From Leucobacter sp042726155 (GTDB lineage: Bacteria; Actinomycetota; Actinomycetes; Actinomycetales; Microbacteriaceae), in assembly GCF_042726155.1 (NCBI RefSeq), contig NZ_JBHXHV010000004.1:124001-188000 (forward strand): 64,000 nt of DNA. Direction: 5' to 3'. Positions 1 to 9,491 of the stretch are shown here, one piece after another. The notes below the pieces were generated by a model that was not told the origin of the DNA, did no database searches, and saw only the letters and a list, made by a program, of their open reading frames with translations. A program made the position numbers and the translations under genes. Position 1 is the first letter of the stretch; the number at the start of each line of letters is the position of its first letter.

Positions 1-1504
1 CCATCGCTTCGCGCGTTACTGCGCTCTTCGGCTGGAAGACCACGCGTCCATCTGCTGTCTTCGTACCCGTGGTCAGGCCTGTGGCGCCCATCCACTCGAT
101 CTCCTTGTAGAACTGGTGGCTCGCTGGCACGTCAGGGAAACGAGTATTCGGTGATCCGAACCACGACTTATAGAACTGATAGAAGTTTCGGTTTCCGTAG
201 CTCGAGCATCCATCTCCCTCGCCCCACCCGGCGTTCAGCGCAGCGGCGTTCGGGCGGTAAGGTGTGTAGATGTACAGGGCGGCCGTCGCCCAGTTTTCGA
301 TGTACACCTGTGAAGTGCCGCAACCCGCGTTCGGGTGCCACTGAATCGTGTTGGTGCGGAACGGTTTGTAGTTGTAGTCGTTCGGGTGTGCTTTGTAGAC
401 CTGCAGCTGCCAGGCCCCGTAATAGACCTGGTTAGCGAACCCGAAGTACTTACTGTTGCAGTTTGCGGAATTGCCGGGCCCGGAGTCAGGGCAGGCATAG
501 CCCATGGCGACGCTGAATTGACGTGCAGTTGGCCAGGTGTCGCTGACGAGGCTCTGCTCCTTCTCGAGCATAATCAGGAGCACGCGGGGGCTGACGTTAC
601 ACGCCTTGGCGACGCGAGTAATAATCGAAGCAGCGGATTCGCTCTGCTTGCCGGCGAACGCTTTGCAATACGCGTTGGCTCCGCGCGATATGGAATCGTG
701 CGTTGAATTCGACAAGCACTTTTGCGCGACGACACTTCCGAAGATCGGCTTGCCCGGCTCCCGACCCGGGTCGCCGATGGTGCAGCGGCCAATCTTCTGA
801 TTCAGAAAGCTCTGCACCTGTGACGCGCTCATCGCGCTGCCGTTGTAGAAGTTCTCATCCGAGATGATGTACCCAGCGTTGAATCCGCTCGAAAGCGACG
901 TCGAAGCGGCGGGTGCACGTAGCGCACGTTCCCGGCCGAGACTCTCATCAATAGCTGAATCAGGAAGCTTGGTTGGGGTGAGCTTGCCGGGCTCTTCCGT
1001 AGCTGGCGTCTCGTCAACCGGATCGGCGGAGGCGTCGGCGTCGGTACCCGGTCCGCTGGCATCGCTCGTCGCCTCCGCGTCGACACCGTCGGCGCTTGCC
1101 GCACCCTCCACACTCGCATCAGCGGAGGCGCCTTGAACTCCGGTGGATGCCTCGCCACCGTCGGCGGCGACGGTCCCCGAAGCGTCGGCGGTGGCATCAA
1201 CGGACGTGCCTGCGGACGCATCGGCCGACGCGTTGGCGCTCGCGTCGGCCGAAGCAGCGGAAGAGGTTCCACCATCGACGCCGTTCGCTCCCGCGGTAGC
1301 ATCGGCCGTAGCATTCGCCGCGTCAGCGCCAGCGCTACCACCAGCGTCCGCCGAACCATTGCTATCAGCTGCCGCATCCGCCGTCGTGACCGGCGGGGTC
1401 GTGGGACCAGGTGTCGCGTACGCGATGCTTCCCTGTCCGAGGAGTCCCAGGCTGAGACCCAGCACCAGCGCACACTTCATGAACCGTTGTCTGCGCGCCG
1501 TCAT
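1..1504 (-). CDS. Secreted SLH-domain surface protein (3' end outside window)
   Basis: Open from an ATG at 1504 to the window edge (about 501 codons, no stop), so the C-terminus is missing. An AAGGTAG ribosome-binding site lies just upstream. N-terminus: basic residues, a hydrophobic signal peptide ending near AYA, then a roughly 130-residue linker built almost only of Ala, Asp, Ser, Gly and Thr. Residues about 190-445 form a folded-looking domain with several Cys and a Glu in LEKEQSLV, reminiscent of lysozyme-like surface proteins of actinobacteria (inference). From about residue 455 an S-layer-homology-type repeat begins (FPDVPASHQFYKEIEWM, then SAVTREAM), the same repeat that ends the protein at 4835-8452. 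Likely exported and attached to the cell envelope; enzymatic activity unproven. Confidence 0.8.
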   Translation of the reverse strand, partial: MTARRQRFMKCALVLGLSLGLLGQGSIAYATPGPTTPPVTTADAAADSNGSADAGGSAGADAANATADATAGANGVDGGTSSAASADASANASADASAGTSVDATADASGTVAADGGEASTGVQGASADASVEGAASADGVDAEATSDASGPGTDADASADPVDETPATEEPGKLTPTKLPDSAIDESLGRERALRAPAASTSLSSGFNAGYIISDENFYNGSAMSASQVQSFLNQKIGRCTIGDPGREPGKPIFGSVVAQKCLSNSTHDSISRGANAYCKAFAGKQSESAASIITRVAKACNVSPRVLLIMLEKEQSLVSDTWPTARQFSVAMGYACPDSGPGNSANCNSKYFGFANQVYYGAWQLQVYKAHPNDYNYKPFRTNTIQWHPNAGCGTSQVYIENWATAALYIYTPYRPNAAALNAGWGEGDGCSSYGNRNFYQFYKSWFGSPNTRFPDVPASHQFYKEIEWMGATGLTTGTKTADGRVVFQPKSAVTREAM

Positions 1505-1644
1505 ATCACTACCTTAATGTGCGCCGGTTCACTCGAAAAGCGATCGCTGTCGCCCGAACGTCGAATCACGCAATGGAGCGCTCATCCTCCGGTAGGGTTA
1601 CGGTTCGGAAGCGACGCAGGCAGAGCGATTGACGGTGCCCCAAT

Positions 1645-3765
1645 ATGACCTCGAAAATTGCTTCCGAACCGACGATGCGAGGGCCCATTGCACCCCGATA
1701 TCGCGACGACATCGACGGGCTTCGCGCCGTCGCTGTGCTGCTCGTTGTCGTATACCACGTGTGGCTTGGTCGCGTTTCGGGCGGCGTCGACGCTTTCCTG
1801 ATGATTTCCGCGTTCTTGCTCACGGGGTCACTCATGCGGCGCATTGAGACGACCGGCCGAGTGGGCGTCGCCACCCAGTGGGTACGAAACTTCAAGCGGA
1901 TGCTCCCCGCGGCCTCGATTGTAATTGTGGCAACCGTTGCGATCGGTATGGCAGTGCTCCCCGCTTCGACGCACGAGAGCCTCTGGCGTCACGCCTACGG
2001 ATCTGCCCTGTATTTCGAGAACTGGCTGCTCGCAACTGAGGCCGCTGACTACTACGCCGATCGGTCCTTGGCCAGCCCGCTCCAGCACTTCTGGTCGCTC
2101 TCCGTCCAGGGCCAGGTCTTCTTGCTCTGGCCGGTACTTTTTGTGCTGATCGTATTCCTTTCGCGCGCGCTGCGCGGCAGGATCCGCCCGCGCAGCGTCG
2201 CGCTTGGCATTTTCGGCGCGGTATTCGTCGCGTCGCTGAGCTATTCGATCGTCGCCACCGCGACCGATCAGTCGTTCGCGTATTTCAACACCGGCGCGCG
2301 ACTCTGGGAGTTCGCGGCCGGATCGATTCTCGCACTCCTGATCGACCGCCTGACACTTCCGGTTGTGCAGCGGGCTGTACTCGGGTGGCTGGGTATCGCA
2401 GCCCTAGTGGCGTGTGGTCTCGTCCTCGATGTCGAGGGCGGCTTCCCCGGTTATCTCGCCCTCTGGCCGGTACTGAGCGTCGCTGCCGTGATCATCTCCG
2501 GGAACGCCGAAGACCGCCGATACGGCCCGGCCATGTTGCTCGAATCGAGCCCTGTTCTCGCCATCGGGAAGAGCTCCTATGCGCTGTACCTGGTGCATTG
2601 GCCCGCTCTCGTGTTCATTCTCGTCGCACGTCGCGGGGAACCACTGAATCTTGTCGAGGGCCTGATCCTGATTCTTGCGTCTATTGGCGTCGCGCGGCTA
2701 CTCACCGCGATCGTCGACGCGCCCCTGCGCCGCAGCGCGTGGATCGATCGATCCACCTGGCGGGGGTTCGGGGTGATTCTGCTGTCTTTCGCGCTCGTTG
2801 CGGGTGTCGTGGTTCCGATACAGGCGGAGTCCGAGCGTCGGGCGGCGGCGGAGCTGAAGGCCATAGCTGAGGCGGAAGCGCGACAGCTCACCTACAGAAA
2901 TCCTGGCGCTGCGGTGCTCTTCGACGGCTGGAACGATCACATCGCTACGGACGCTCCAGTACGTCCCCTCCCGTCGGAGGTGCCAGATCAATGGGGCACC
3001 CTTGAGCACGACTGTGGCGATGGGAGCCTCATGAAGTTGCCTCGGAGTGTCGAGATCTGCTTCGTAAACGACGTGGACGTCGACGAAGCAACCCGCACGA
3101 TCGTGGTCGTCGGAGACTCACACGCGCAGCAGATGCTGGCCCCGATCGGTGCGATCGCTGAGCAAAAGAATTGGCGGGTCATCTCGTTCCTGCGCGGCGC
3201 TTGCGCCTTCGGTCTGCGCAAGGTCGCGCCGAGCTTCGGAGGTTACTACAGCCAGGAGTGCCGAGACTGGAACGAAGACGTGCTCGATGTCATTCAGGAG
3301 ATCGAGCCCGATGCCGTCGTCACAATCGGCACGCGCACGCGCGCAGCCAACGCTGCGAGCGACCGCACCGCCGGGCAGCGGGAAGCAGTGCCTGAAGGGA
3401 TTGAGACTTCGGTCGCGCGTCTCGAAGCCATGGATATTCCGACGATCCTCATACGCGACAACCCCAGATTCACCTACAACGCGTATCAGTGCATTGAACA
3501 GTCTTCAGACGTTGAGGCTGAGTGCAGTATCGCGAAGAGCCAAGCTCTCGCGCGAGATAACCCACTCCGTGAACTCGAATCCTCGAGCACCGCGATCATC
3601 GATGTCAGCAAGTACTACTGCCCCGACGCACGCTGCCCAGCGGTCATCGGCAATGTGGGCGTCTACATCGATGAAAACCATGTCAGCACGTTGTACCTCA
3701 AGACCCTCCAGCCCGTAATCGATAGCAAGCTCAGCGCAGCTCTCAACGAGATACGTGCTCACTGA
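1645..3765 (+). CDS. Membrane acyltransferase (acyltransferase-3 family) with C-terminal SGNH domain
   Basis: 706 residues. The N-terminal half has the acyltransferase-3 signature (RDDIDGLRAVAVLLVVVYH, with catalytic-type His, then GVDAFLMISAFLL) and about ten hydrophobic segments. The C-terminal part after residue about 400 is an extracytoplasmic SGNH-hydrolase-like domain with VVVGDSHAQQM near residue 485 and a late DENHVS motif matching the Asp/His pair. Family members (OafA/YrhL type) O-acetylate surface polysaccharides or peptidoglycan. Neighbouring galE and a glycosyltransferase fit a cell-surface glycan role. The start is the first ATG in frame; the RBS is weak and ATG 1675 is an alternative. 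Its last 23 bases overlap convergent galE. Confidence 0.85.
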   Translation: MTSKIASEPTMRGPIAPRYRDDIDGLRAVAVLLVVVYHVWLGRVSGGVDAFLMISAFLLTGSLMRRIETTGRVGVATQWVRNFKRMLPAASIVIVATVAIGMAVLPASTHESLWRHAYGSALYFENWLLATEAADYYADRSLASPLQHFWSLSVQGQVFLLWPVLFVLIVFLSRALRGRIRPRSVALGIFGAVFVASLSYSIVATATDQSFAYFNTGARLWEFAAGSILALLIDRLTLPVVQRAVLGWLGIAALVACGLVLDVEGGFPGYLALWPVLSVAAVIISGNAEDRRYGPAMLLESSPVLAIGKSSYALYLVHWPALVFILVARRGEPLNLVEGLILILASIGVARLLTAIVDAPLRRSAWIDRSTWRGFGVILLSFALVAGVVVPIQAESERRAAAELKAIAEAEARQLTYRNPGAAVLFDGWNDHIATDAPVRPLPSEVPDQWGTLEHDCGDGSLMKLPRSVEICFVNDVDVDEATRTIVVVGDSHAQQMLAPIGAIAEQKNWRVISFLRGACAFGLRKVAPSFGGYYSQECRDWNEDVLDVIQEIEPDAVVTIGTRTRAANAASDRTAGQREAVPEGIETSVARLEAMDIPTILIRDNPRFTYNAYQCIEQSSDVEAECSIAKSQALARDNPLRELESSSTAIIDVSKYYCPDARCPAVIGNVGVYIDENHVSTLYLKTLQPVIDSKLSAALNEIRAH

Positions 3766-4768
3766 CATAGCCGTACGGATTTCGTACCTGCCAGTTCCAA
3801 TAGTCCCTGCAGGACGCCCCAAGAGTTCGTTTCGCCCGCCATCCAAGCTCGTCGGCAGCACGCGACGGGTCAGCGACAACCTCTGCAAGATCGCCTAGTC
3901 GCGGACCTTCGATCGCGTACGCGATGCGCCGCTCCGACTGTTCTTCGAAGGTGCGGACCAGCTCCAGTACACTCACCCCTACGCCGGAGCCAAGATTGTA
4001 GCTACGCACTCCCGCCGTGTTCCGTTCCAGTGCCGCAACGTGGCCTTCAGCAAGGTCCATCACGTCGATGTAATCACGAACACCGGTGCCATCTGGTGTC
4101 GGGTATGTCCCGCCAAACACACTGAGCTTTTCACGTCTGCCGGAGGCGACCTGGGCGATAACCGGCATCAGATTCGTCGGTACTCCTGTGGGGTCTTCGC
4201 CGATGTTCCCCGACGTGTGCGCACCGATGGGGTTGAAATACCTCAGCAATGTTGCCGCGAGGTCCGGTCGGATTCGTTGCGTATCGCGGATAATCTGTTC
4301 ACTCATGAATTTCGACCAACCATACGGGTTCGTGAGCCCGGCACCCACGGGGTGGTCTTCGCTGATCGGGGAATTCACCGGCGGCCCGTACACCGTTGCC
4401 GACGAACTAAACACGAGATTCGAAACGCTGCGCTCGCGCAAAAGTTCCAGGAGCACGAGTGTGGCGTTGAGATTCACTCGATAGTAGCGATTCGGCTGCG
4501 CTACCGATTCGACCACCGATTTCAGCCCCGCGAGATGCACCGCAGCATCGAAATCACAGTCAACCTTGCGGAGGGTCGCCTCCCGATCTGAAAGATCAAC
4601 GGTAATGACCGGAATATCTGTGCCAGCGACGAGCTCAATGCGACGCACCGCCTCTATGTGGCTGTTCGAGAAATCGTCAAGAACAATGACTTCGTGACCG
4701 CGCTCGAGAAGGGCAAGTGCCGTGTGAGACCCGATGTATCCCGCGCCTCCCGTAAGCAATACCCGCAT
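3743..4768 (-). CDS. galE: UDP-glucose 4-epimerase
   Basis: 341 residues, usual length for GalE. It interconverts UDP-glucose and UDP-galactose with a bound NAD. The N-terminal Rossmann motif TGGAGYIGSH is at residues 6-15; the SSSATVYG segment and YGWSKFMSEQ (catalytic Tyr-x3-Lys) follow, then RYFNPIGAH. This is an extended short-chain dehydrogenase of the cytoplasm. It supplies UDP-galactose for surface glycans, consistent with the flanking acyltransferase and glycosyltransferase. A TAGACT box lies six bases before the ATG, suggesting a leaderless transcript. Confidence 0.95.
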   Translation of the reverse strand: MRVLLTGGAGYIGSHTALALLERGHEVIVLDDFSNSHIEAVRRIELVAGTDIPVITVDLSDREATLRKVDCDFDAAVHLAGLKSVVESVAQPNRYYRVNLNATLVLLELLRERSVSNLVFSSSATVYGPPVNSPISEDHPVGAGLTNPYGWSKFMSEQIIRDTQRIRPDLAATLLRYFNPIGAHTSGNIGEDPTGVPTNLMPVIAQVASGRREKLSVFGGTYPTPDGTGVRDYIDVMDLAEGHVAALERNTAGVRSYNLGSGVGVSVLELVRTFEEQSERRIAYAIEGPRLGDLAEVVADPSRAADELGWRAKRTLGASCRDYWNWQVRNPYGYVSEHVSR

Positions 4769-4774
4769 ACACGC

Positions 4775-4780
4775 AGTCTA
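4775..4780 (-). promoter_or_regulatory. Candidate -10 box of a leaderless galE transcript
   Basis: TAGACT on the minus strand, separated by only 6 bases from the galE ATG at 4768. A TANNNT box this close to a start codon places the transcription start at or next to the ATG. No convincing -35 hexamer is seen. Inference from spacing only. Confidence 0.4.
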
Positions 4781-4834
4781 CTTCGTACGGCATCGCGACT
4801 CGTGCCAGCGTGTGTTGCACCGACGGTATTCACT

Positions 4835-7800
4835 CTACGGGCGCGTCTCCAAGCGATATAGGAACGCCGCCATAGCCTCTCGAGAAACACTCGATGCTGA
4901 CTTATACAGAGGTTTTCCGCTGGGCTGGCGGGTACCCGTCGACAGTCCCGAAGCCGACATCCACGAGATCTCGCGGTAGAACTTATGGGTCGGTGCGACA
5001 TCCGCGAACGGTGACACCGCGGGCGCGCGGTATCCCGCGGGCGCCTCAAGCCGGTACAGGAAGGCCGCCATTGCTTCCCTCGAAACCACGGCTTTCGGGT
5101 CGTACTTGCGCCCGGCATCTGACCTGATGCCCGTCGAGAGACCCGACTCGTACATCCAGGCAATCTCACGATAGAACTTGTGATTCGTCGGCACGTCGAT
5201 GAACGGGGACACCGCGGGGGCGCGGTACGACTTCGGCGCACTGAGCCTGAACAAGAACGCGGCCATCGCCTCCCGGGACACGTCTGCACGGGGCTGGTAG
5301 AGGGGCTTGCCGGTGGTCTGTCGTGCACCAGTCGACATACCCGACGTGTACATCCACGCGATTTCACGGTAAAAGGTGTCCGAGGTCTTGACGTCGGCGA
5401 ACGGCGAGGTCTTCGGTAGTGGCGGCGTTCCCGGCACCTGAATCATCTGCGAGTCACGCGTCACCGTGGTGTACCTGGCCTTAGTGCCGGTCACCGTGAC
5501 GGAGATCCGCCTGCCGATGTCGCTGTTTTTCAACGCGTACGCCGACTTCGTCGCCCCCGCGATCGGCGTTCCATTCCAGTTCCACTGGTAGGTGAGTTGC
5601 ACACCGGCGGGCGCCCACGCCCCGGTTACTGCGCGCAAGGTAGCGCCTGATTTCGGAGTGCCTGAAATGGTCGGCGTAGGCGCCGTCAGCAGCCCCGGGG
5701 AGACACTCAACGAGGCTGAAGTAAGCACTGACCGTGCGTAGCCGAACTTGCTGCCGGTGACGCGGAACGTGATCTTCGCTCCTTCGTCCTCGGGCGTCAG
5801 AGTGTAAGTGAGCGCATTGGCCTTCGGGATCGCACTGCCGTTGCGCAACCACTGGTTCGACTGCTGCACCGGTTTGGGCAGCATGCTCGATGACTGCGCC
5901 GTGAGTTTCTCTCCGACTCTGGCCGTGCCAGTTACTTTCGGCGTCGCATTATTCCGCAGTCGCTGCACGCTGATCGCTCGCGGATGCGAGGCGACCGCCC
6001 AACCGCCTGCCGCCGATCCCATGCTGGGAAGCTGCAGTTGTGACCCGCTGAAGCCCGAACCGCTACTCAGTGCGACGCGCACGCCGCTCGCGTCGAACGC
6101 AGCAATATCTGCTCGTCCGTCACCGTTCACGTCCGTGACGAGTCGCGGCTGCTTGTCGGCACTCCATGCCGAGGAGGCGAACTCCCCCGACCACTGCGTG
6201 CCTCCGGAGAATCCTGTGCCAGTGCTGAGAGACACGACGACCCCTGCCTGGGCGAAGCCGACGATGTCCGCTTTCCCGTCGCCATTCACGTCGGCGAGCA
6301 CACGCGGGTTTCTTCCCGACTTCCACGATGTATCAGTGCCGAAGCCTGACCGCCAGCGCTTCGCCGTTCCGAGACCGGAGCCGGTATTGAGTGCGACGTA
6401 AACGCCGTCGGCCGCGAAGCCGACGACATCAGCGCGGCCATCGCCGTTGACGTCGGACAGCGCTCGAGGATGCTGGCTCGGGATCCAGCCTGTGTACGAG
6501 CCAAAGTCCAAGCTCTGCCGCTGCGCTTTCGAGAACGAGGCGCCTCCGCTCAGCGCCACAAACACTCCACCATCGTTAATTCCGACAATGTCAGCTCGAC
6601 CGTCACCATTCATGTCTTCGAGCCAGCGCGGGTCATTGTCGACGGTCCAACCTTTGTCAGTACCGAACCCGGAGTACCAACGGGTCGCAGCTTTGAACCC
6701 GATACCGGTACCGATCGCTACGTATACGCCGTCTGATTTGAACCCAATAACGTCCGGTATCCCGTCTCCCGTCACATCGGCGAGCGTACGGGGGTGCGAC
6801 GTCACCGACCAACCGGCTGACGTTCCGAAATCAGCGAGCCAGACCTTCGGGCTGGCAAAACCAGACCCGTTACTCGTCGACACCGTAACTCCAGCCCTCG
6901 AAAAACCCACAACGTCCGCCATACCGTCCGCGTTCACGTCTACAAGCGTGCGTGGGTGCCCGGCGGTACTCCACCCGGCGGCCGTACCAAAGCCGGTCAC
7001 CCAAGTTTTTCCGGGCGCATACCCATTCGCCGTGCGCAGTGAGACGTAGACTCCCTTGCCGCCGAAGCCCACCGCATCGGGCAACCCGTCACCGTTGACG
7101 TCGGAGTTCCACGGCAGCATCTGCTGCGTGTCATCGATGCCGTCCCCATTGAGGTCGGCCATCATCACGGCCGCGGTCGCGCCTGATTTCGTTGTCGACG
7201 CCCGATAGTGGGCGCGGCTTCCGCTCACTTCAACCGAGATCTTCGTGCCGTGGTCGACGAGCTTTGGCTGATACGTGCTGCCGGTCGCGCCCGCGATCGT
7301 CGCGCCGTTGCGCATCCAGCGGTACGTATAACTCGTTGCTTCCGGCGACCATCCCGACGCTGACGCCGTCAACGTCCCGTTTACCATCGGGGCACCACTG
7401 ATGGTGGCCTTGCCGGTCTTCACGAACGGCGAGTACAGGTCTTTGATGTGGATGTACCCCTGGAACTGGCTCGGGGCCACCGTGCGGGTGCTGTACGACC
7501 CCGCCCAGCCGGCGTTATATTCCTCGATCACGACGCGGCCGTCGCTCAGCACGTCGGCGACCCAGGCGACGTGTCCGTATGCCGAAGCGTCGCCGTAGTT
7601 TGGGCCGCTCCATGCGACGGCGCCGACCTCGGGCGTCGTGTCGACTCGAATGCCGACGCTGCGTGCCGAGTCGGCCCACTGGCCGGCGTCACCCCACCGA
7701 TAGAGACCCATGTACTGGTTTGAGAAGGGAACGCCATTCGCCGAATTCAGACGCCACGCCACGAAGGAGGTGCACTGGCGATACGCGAAGTTCCACTCGT

Positions 7801-8452
7801 CCCAGATGTTGTCGCTCTGGTAAGGCCACGGCAGATTGCGATAGCGAGCGGGGTAATCGTCGCCGCGGAGCGCCAGCGCCGACGCGTACCCGCGCATGCT
7901 GCGCTGCTCGGCAGTGGTCGCGGGCTTCTGGTTGTCGGGGCCGGGCGAATCCGAGGCGAGGCCGCCATTCGGGCCGCGGGGGCCGTCTCCGGTGGCAGCA
8001 CCTTCTGCACCGGCAGTACCGTCCGCCTCGGTTGTGCCATCTGCGGTACCCGCGGCATCCGTGCCTCCGGATGCATCCGCCCCGGCGGCGGCACCAGCTG
8101 CTCCAGCGTCCGCCGTGGCATCGGCGCCGGCACCCTGGGCCGAACCGTCCGCTGCGGCTGTCGTCGCGCTCGTTGCGCCAGCCCCCGTTGCATCAGCCTC
8201 AGCGGTTGCGGATGCACCCGTGTCGGCTGATCCGGAAGCGCCATCTGCGTTCCCCGCTGCGCCGGCATCCACACTGCCAGCTGCATCAGCCGCGGGGGCG
8301 TTTCCCGCGGCGTCGGCGCTCGCAGAGGCGTCGCCCTCGGCACGAACCGGCGCCGTCATCACCGCCTCGGCGGGGCTTGCGGGCGTGAGCGCCGGGAGCG
8401 ACAGCAGTAGCGCAGCAGCAAGCGCGAGCACCAGCGGTCGCCGCGTGCGCAT
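4835..8452 (-). CDS. Secreted CHAP / FG-GAP / SLH modular surface protein
   Basis: 1205 residues from ATG 8452, chosen because MRTRRPLVLALAAALLLS begins a clear signal peptide; the frame stays open upstream to 8539 but without one. Order: signal peptide; Ala/Asp/Gly/Thr-rich linker to about 165; CHAP domain about 195-345 with Cys in YRQCTSF (about 227) and His in YGHVAWV (about 294), the expected amidase/endopeptidase dyad; one Ig-like repeat; about seven FG-GAP/VCBS units with calcium-loop motifs such as DVNGDGRAD, spaced about 57 residues; two more Ig-like repeats; three SLH-type repeats, each ending SREAMAAF(L)xRL. Probably a wall-attached peptidoglycan hydrolase or adhesin. Shares linker style and SLH repeats with the protein at 1-1504. 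Confidence 0.9.
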   Translation of the reverse strand: MRTRRPLVLALAAALLLSLPALTPASPAEAVMTAPVRAEGDASASADAAGNAPAADAAGSVDAGAAGNADGASGSADTGASATAEADATGAGATSATTAAADGSAQGAGADATADAGAAGAAAGADASGGTDAAGTADGTTEADGTAGAEGAATGDGPRGPNGGLASDSPGPDNQKPATTAEQRSMRGYASALALRGDDYPARYRNLPWPYQSDNIWDEWNFAYRQCTSFVAWRLNSANGVPFSNQYMGLYRWGDAGQWADSARSVGIRVDTTPEVGAVAWSGPNYGDASAYGHVAWVADVLSDGRVVIEEYNAGWAGSYSTRTVAPSQFQGYIHIKDLYSPFVKTGKATISGAPMVNGTLTASASGWSPEATSYTYRWMRNGATIAGATGSTYQPKLVDHGTKISVEVSGSRAHYRASTTKSGATAAVMMADLNGDGIDDTQQMLPWNSDVNGDGLPDAVGFGGKGVYVSLRTANGYAPGKTWVTGFGTAAGWSTAGHPRTLVDVNADGMADVVGFSRAGVTVSTSNGSGFASPKVWLADFGTSAGWSVTSHPRTLADVTGDGIPDVIGFKSDGVYVAIGTGIGFKAATRWYSGFGTDKGWTVDNDPRWLEDMNGDGRADIVGINDGGVFVALSGGASFSKAQRQSLDFGSYTGWIPSQHPRALSDVNGDGRADVVGFAADGVYVALNTGSGLGTAKRWRSGFGTDTSWKSGRNPRVLADVNGDGKADIVGFAQAGVVVSLSTGTGFSGGTQWSGEFASSAWSADKQPRLVTDVNGDGRADIAAFDASGVRVALSSGSGFSGSQLQLPSMGSAAGGWAVASHPRAISVQRLRNNATPKVTGTARVGEKLTAQSSSMLPKPVQQSNQWLRNGSAIPKANALTYTLTPEDEGAKITFRVTGSKFGYARSVLTSASLSVSPGLLTAPTPTISGTPKSGATLRAVTGAWAPAGVQLTYQWNWNGTPIAGATKSAYALKNSDIGRRISVTVTGTKARYTTVTRDSQMIQVPGTPPLPKTSPFADVKTSDTFYREIAWMYTSGMSTGARQTTGKPLYQPRADVSREAMAAFLFRLSAPKSYRAPAVSPFIDVPTNHKFYREIAWMYESGLSTGIRSDAGRKYDPKAVVSREAMAAFLYRLEAPAGYRAPAVSPFADVAPTHKFYREISWMSASGLSTGTRQPSGKPLYKSASSVSREAMAAFLYRLETRP

Positions 8453-8525
8453 AATCGTCACCGCGCTCACCGCGCTCACCGCCGAATGTGGTGCGCGTCT
8501 CGTCGTGCTCTCCCCCCGAGACACC

Positions 8526-9368
8526 CTATGCCCGATCACCCGGCAGCCCGCGGCTGATGAGTCCTCGGAAGAGCACTCGTTTCGCGCTCGCGGGCAGCAG
8601 CCGATAGACGCCCTTCATTACGACGTTGCGCGCGTATTGCGGCACGGTAACGAATCTCATGCGCAGCAGTTCCCTCTGCAAACGCCACTCGGTGCGCGCC
8701 TCAGCCCACCCGCCACGCCTGGCGAACGATCCGGAACCGACTCGGTAGCGCAGCAGCGGTTCGGCGATGTTCTCGACCTTGGCGCCGGAGTTAATGACGC
8801 GCACTCCGAGCCAGTAATCTTCCATTTTTCCGAACGGCTGGTACCTTCCGACGCGGTCGAGAGCGGCGACCCGGTACATCATCGTGGGGTGGTTGAACGG
8901 GTTGTGGGTGCGGGCGTGCTCGCGGATGCGGGTGGCGCCCACGGGTGGGGTACGCACGGAAATCGGAAGGTCAGGATCGGTTTCAAACTCCGCCATTCCC
9001 GTACCGACGAGGTCGAACCCCGCCTCCAGCAATTCCCACTGCCGCTGGAAGCGCTCAGGCACCGATACGTCGTCGGCGTCCATACGCGCGACAACGGGGT
9101 AACTGACGGCGTCGAGCCCGCGGTTGAGGGCCTCAGCGAGGCCGCGGTTCTCGGGCAATCGCACGAGCTGCACCGGGATAGGACTGTGCGCCGCGATGCG
9201 TTCGAGTTCGGCGGCGAGCGCGTCGGGCACGGGGCCGTCTTGCACGATGACCGCCTCCGCGGGGCTGAGCAACTGTTGGTCCACCGAGCTCTCGAAGGCA
9301 GCGCGAACGAAGGCGGCGTTGTCGCCGGCGTAGACCGGCAGCAGCAGGGAGAATTTGGCGGTGGGCAC
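8526..9368 (-). CDS. Family 2 glycosyltransferase
   Basis: 280 residues from a GTG start (MPTAKFSLLLPVYAGDN). GT-A fold features: LLLPVYAGDNAAF at the N-terminus, an acidic VQDGPVP near residue 44, ENRGLAEALNRGL, and the metal-binding DxD in ARMDADDVS at about 95. Near residue 170 a MMYRVAALDRVGRY segment resembles acceptor regions of rhamnosyl/galactosyl transferases. Transfers a sugar from a nucleotide donor to a surface glycan; donor and acceptor cannot be told from sequence. Same strand as the modular protein downstream; divergent from the gene at 9492. Confidence 0.85.
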   Translation of the reverse strand: MPTAKFSLLLPVYAGDNAAFVRAAFESSVDQQLLSPAEAVIVQDGPVPDALAAELERIAAHSPIPVQLVRLPENRGLAEALNRGLDAVSYPVVARMDADDVSVPERFQRQWELLEAGFDLVGTGMAEFETDPDLPISVRTPPVGATRIREHARTHNPFNHPTMMYRVAALDRVGRYQPFGKMEDYWLGVRVINSGAKVENIAEPLLRYRVGSGSFARRGGWAEARTEWRLQRELLRMRFVTVPQYARNVVMKGVYRLLPASAKRVLFRGLISRGLPGDRA

Positions 9369-9491
9369 CGGACCACCCTACCTCTGGTCGGTAATCCGCT
9401 CACAGGGGTTGTTCTGGGGCTGGCAAGGGAACTTATCCACCGATCGCCCGGTTCCGCGCACTGGGACTGCGTCCGCTGCGAGCCTGAGTTC

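Noticed and set aside
7896..9491. Plus-strand open frame upstream of the DUF559 gene, antisense to the surface protein and glycosyltransferase
   Set aside because: No recognisable domain; Ala/Ser-rich because it mirrors the linker. The real gene starts at 9492.
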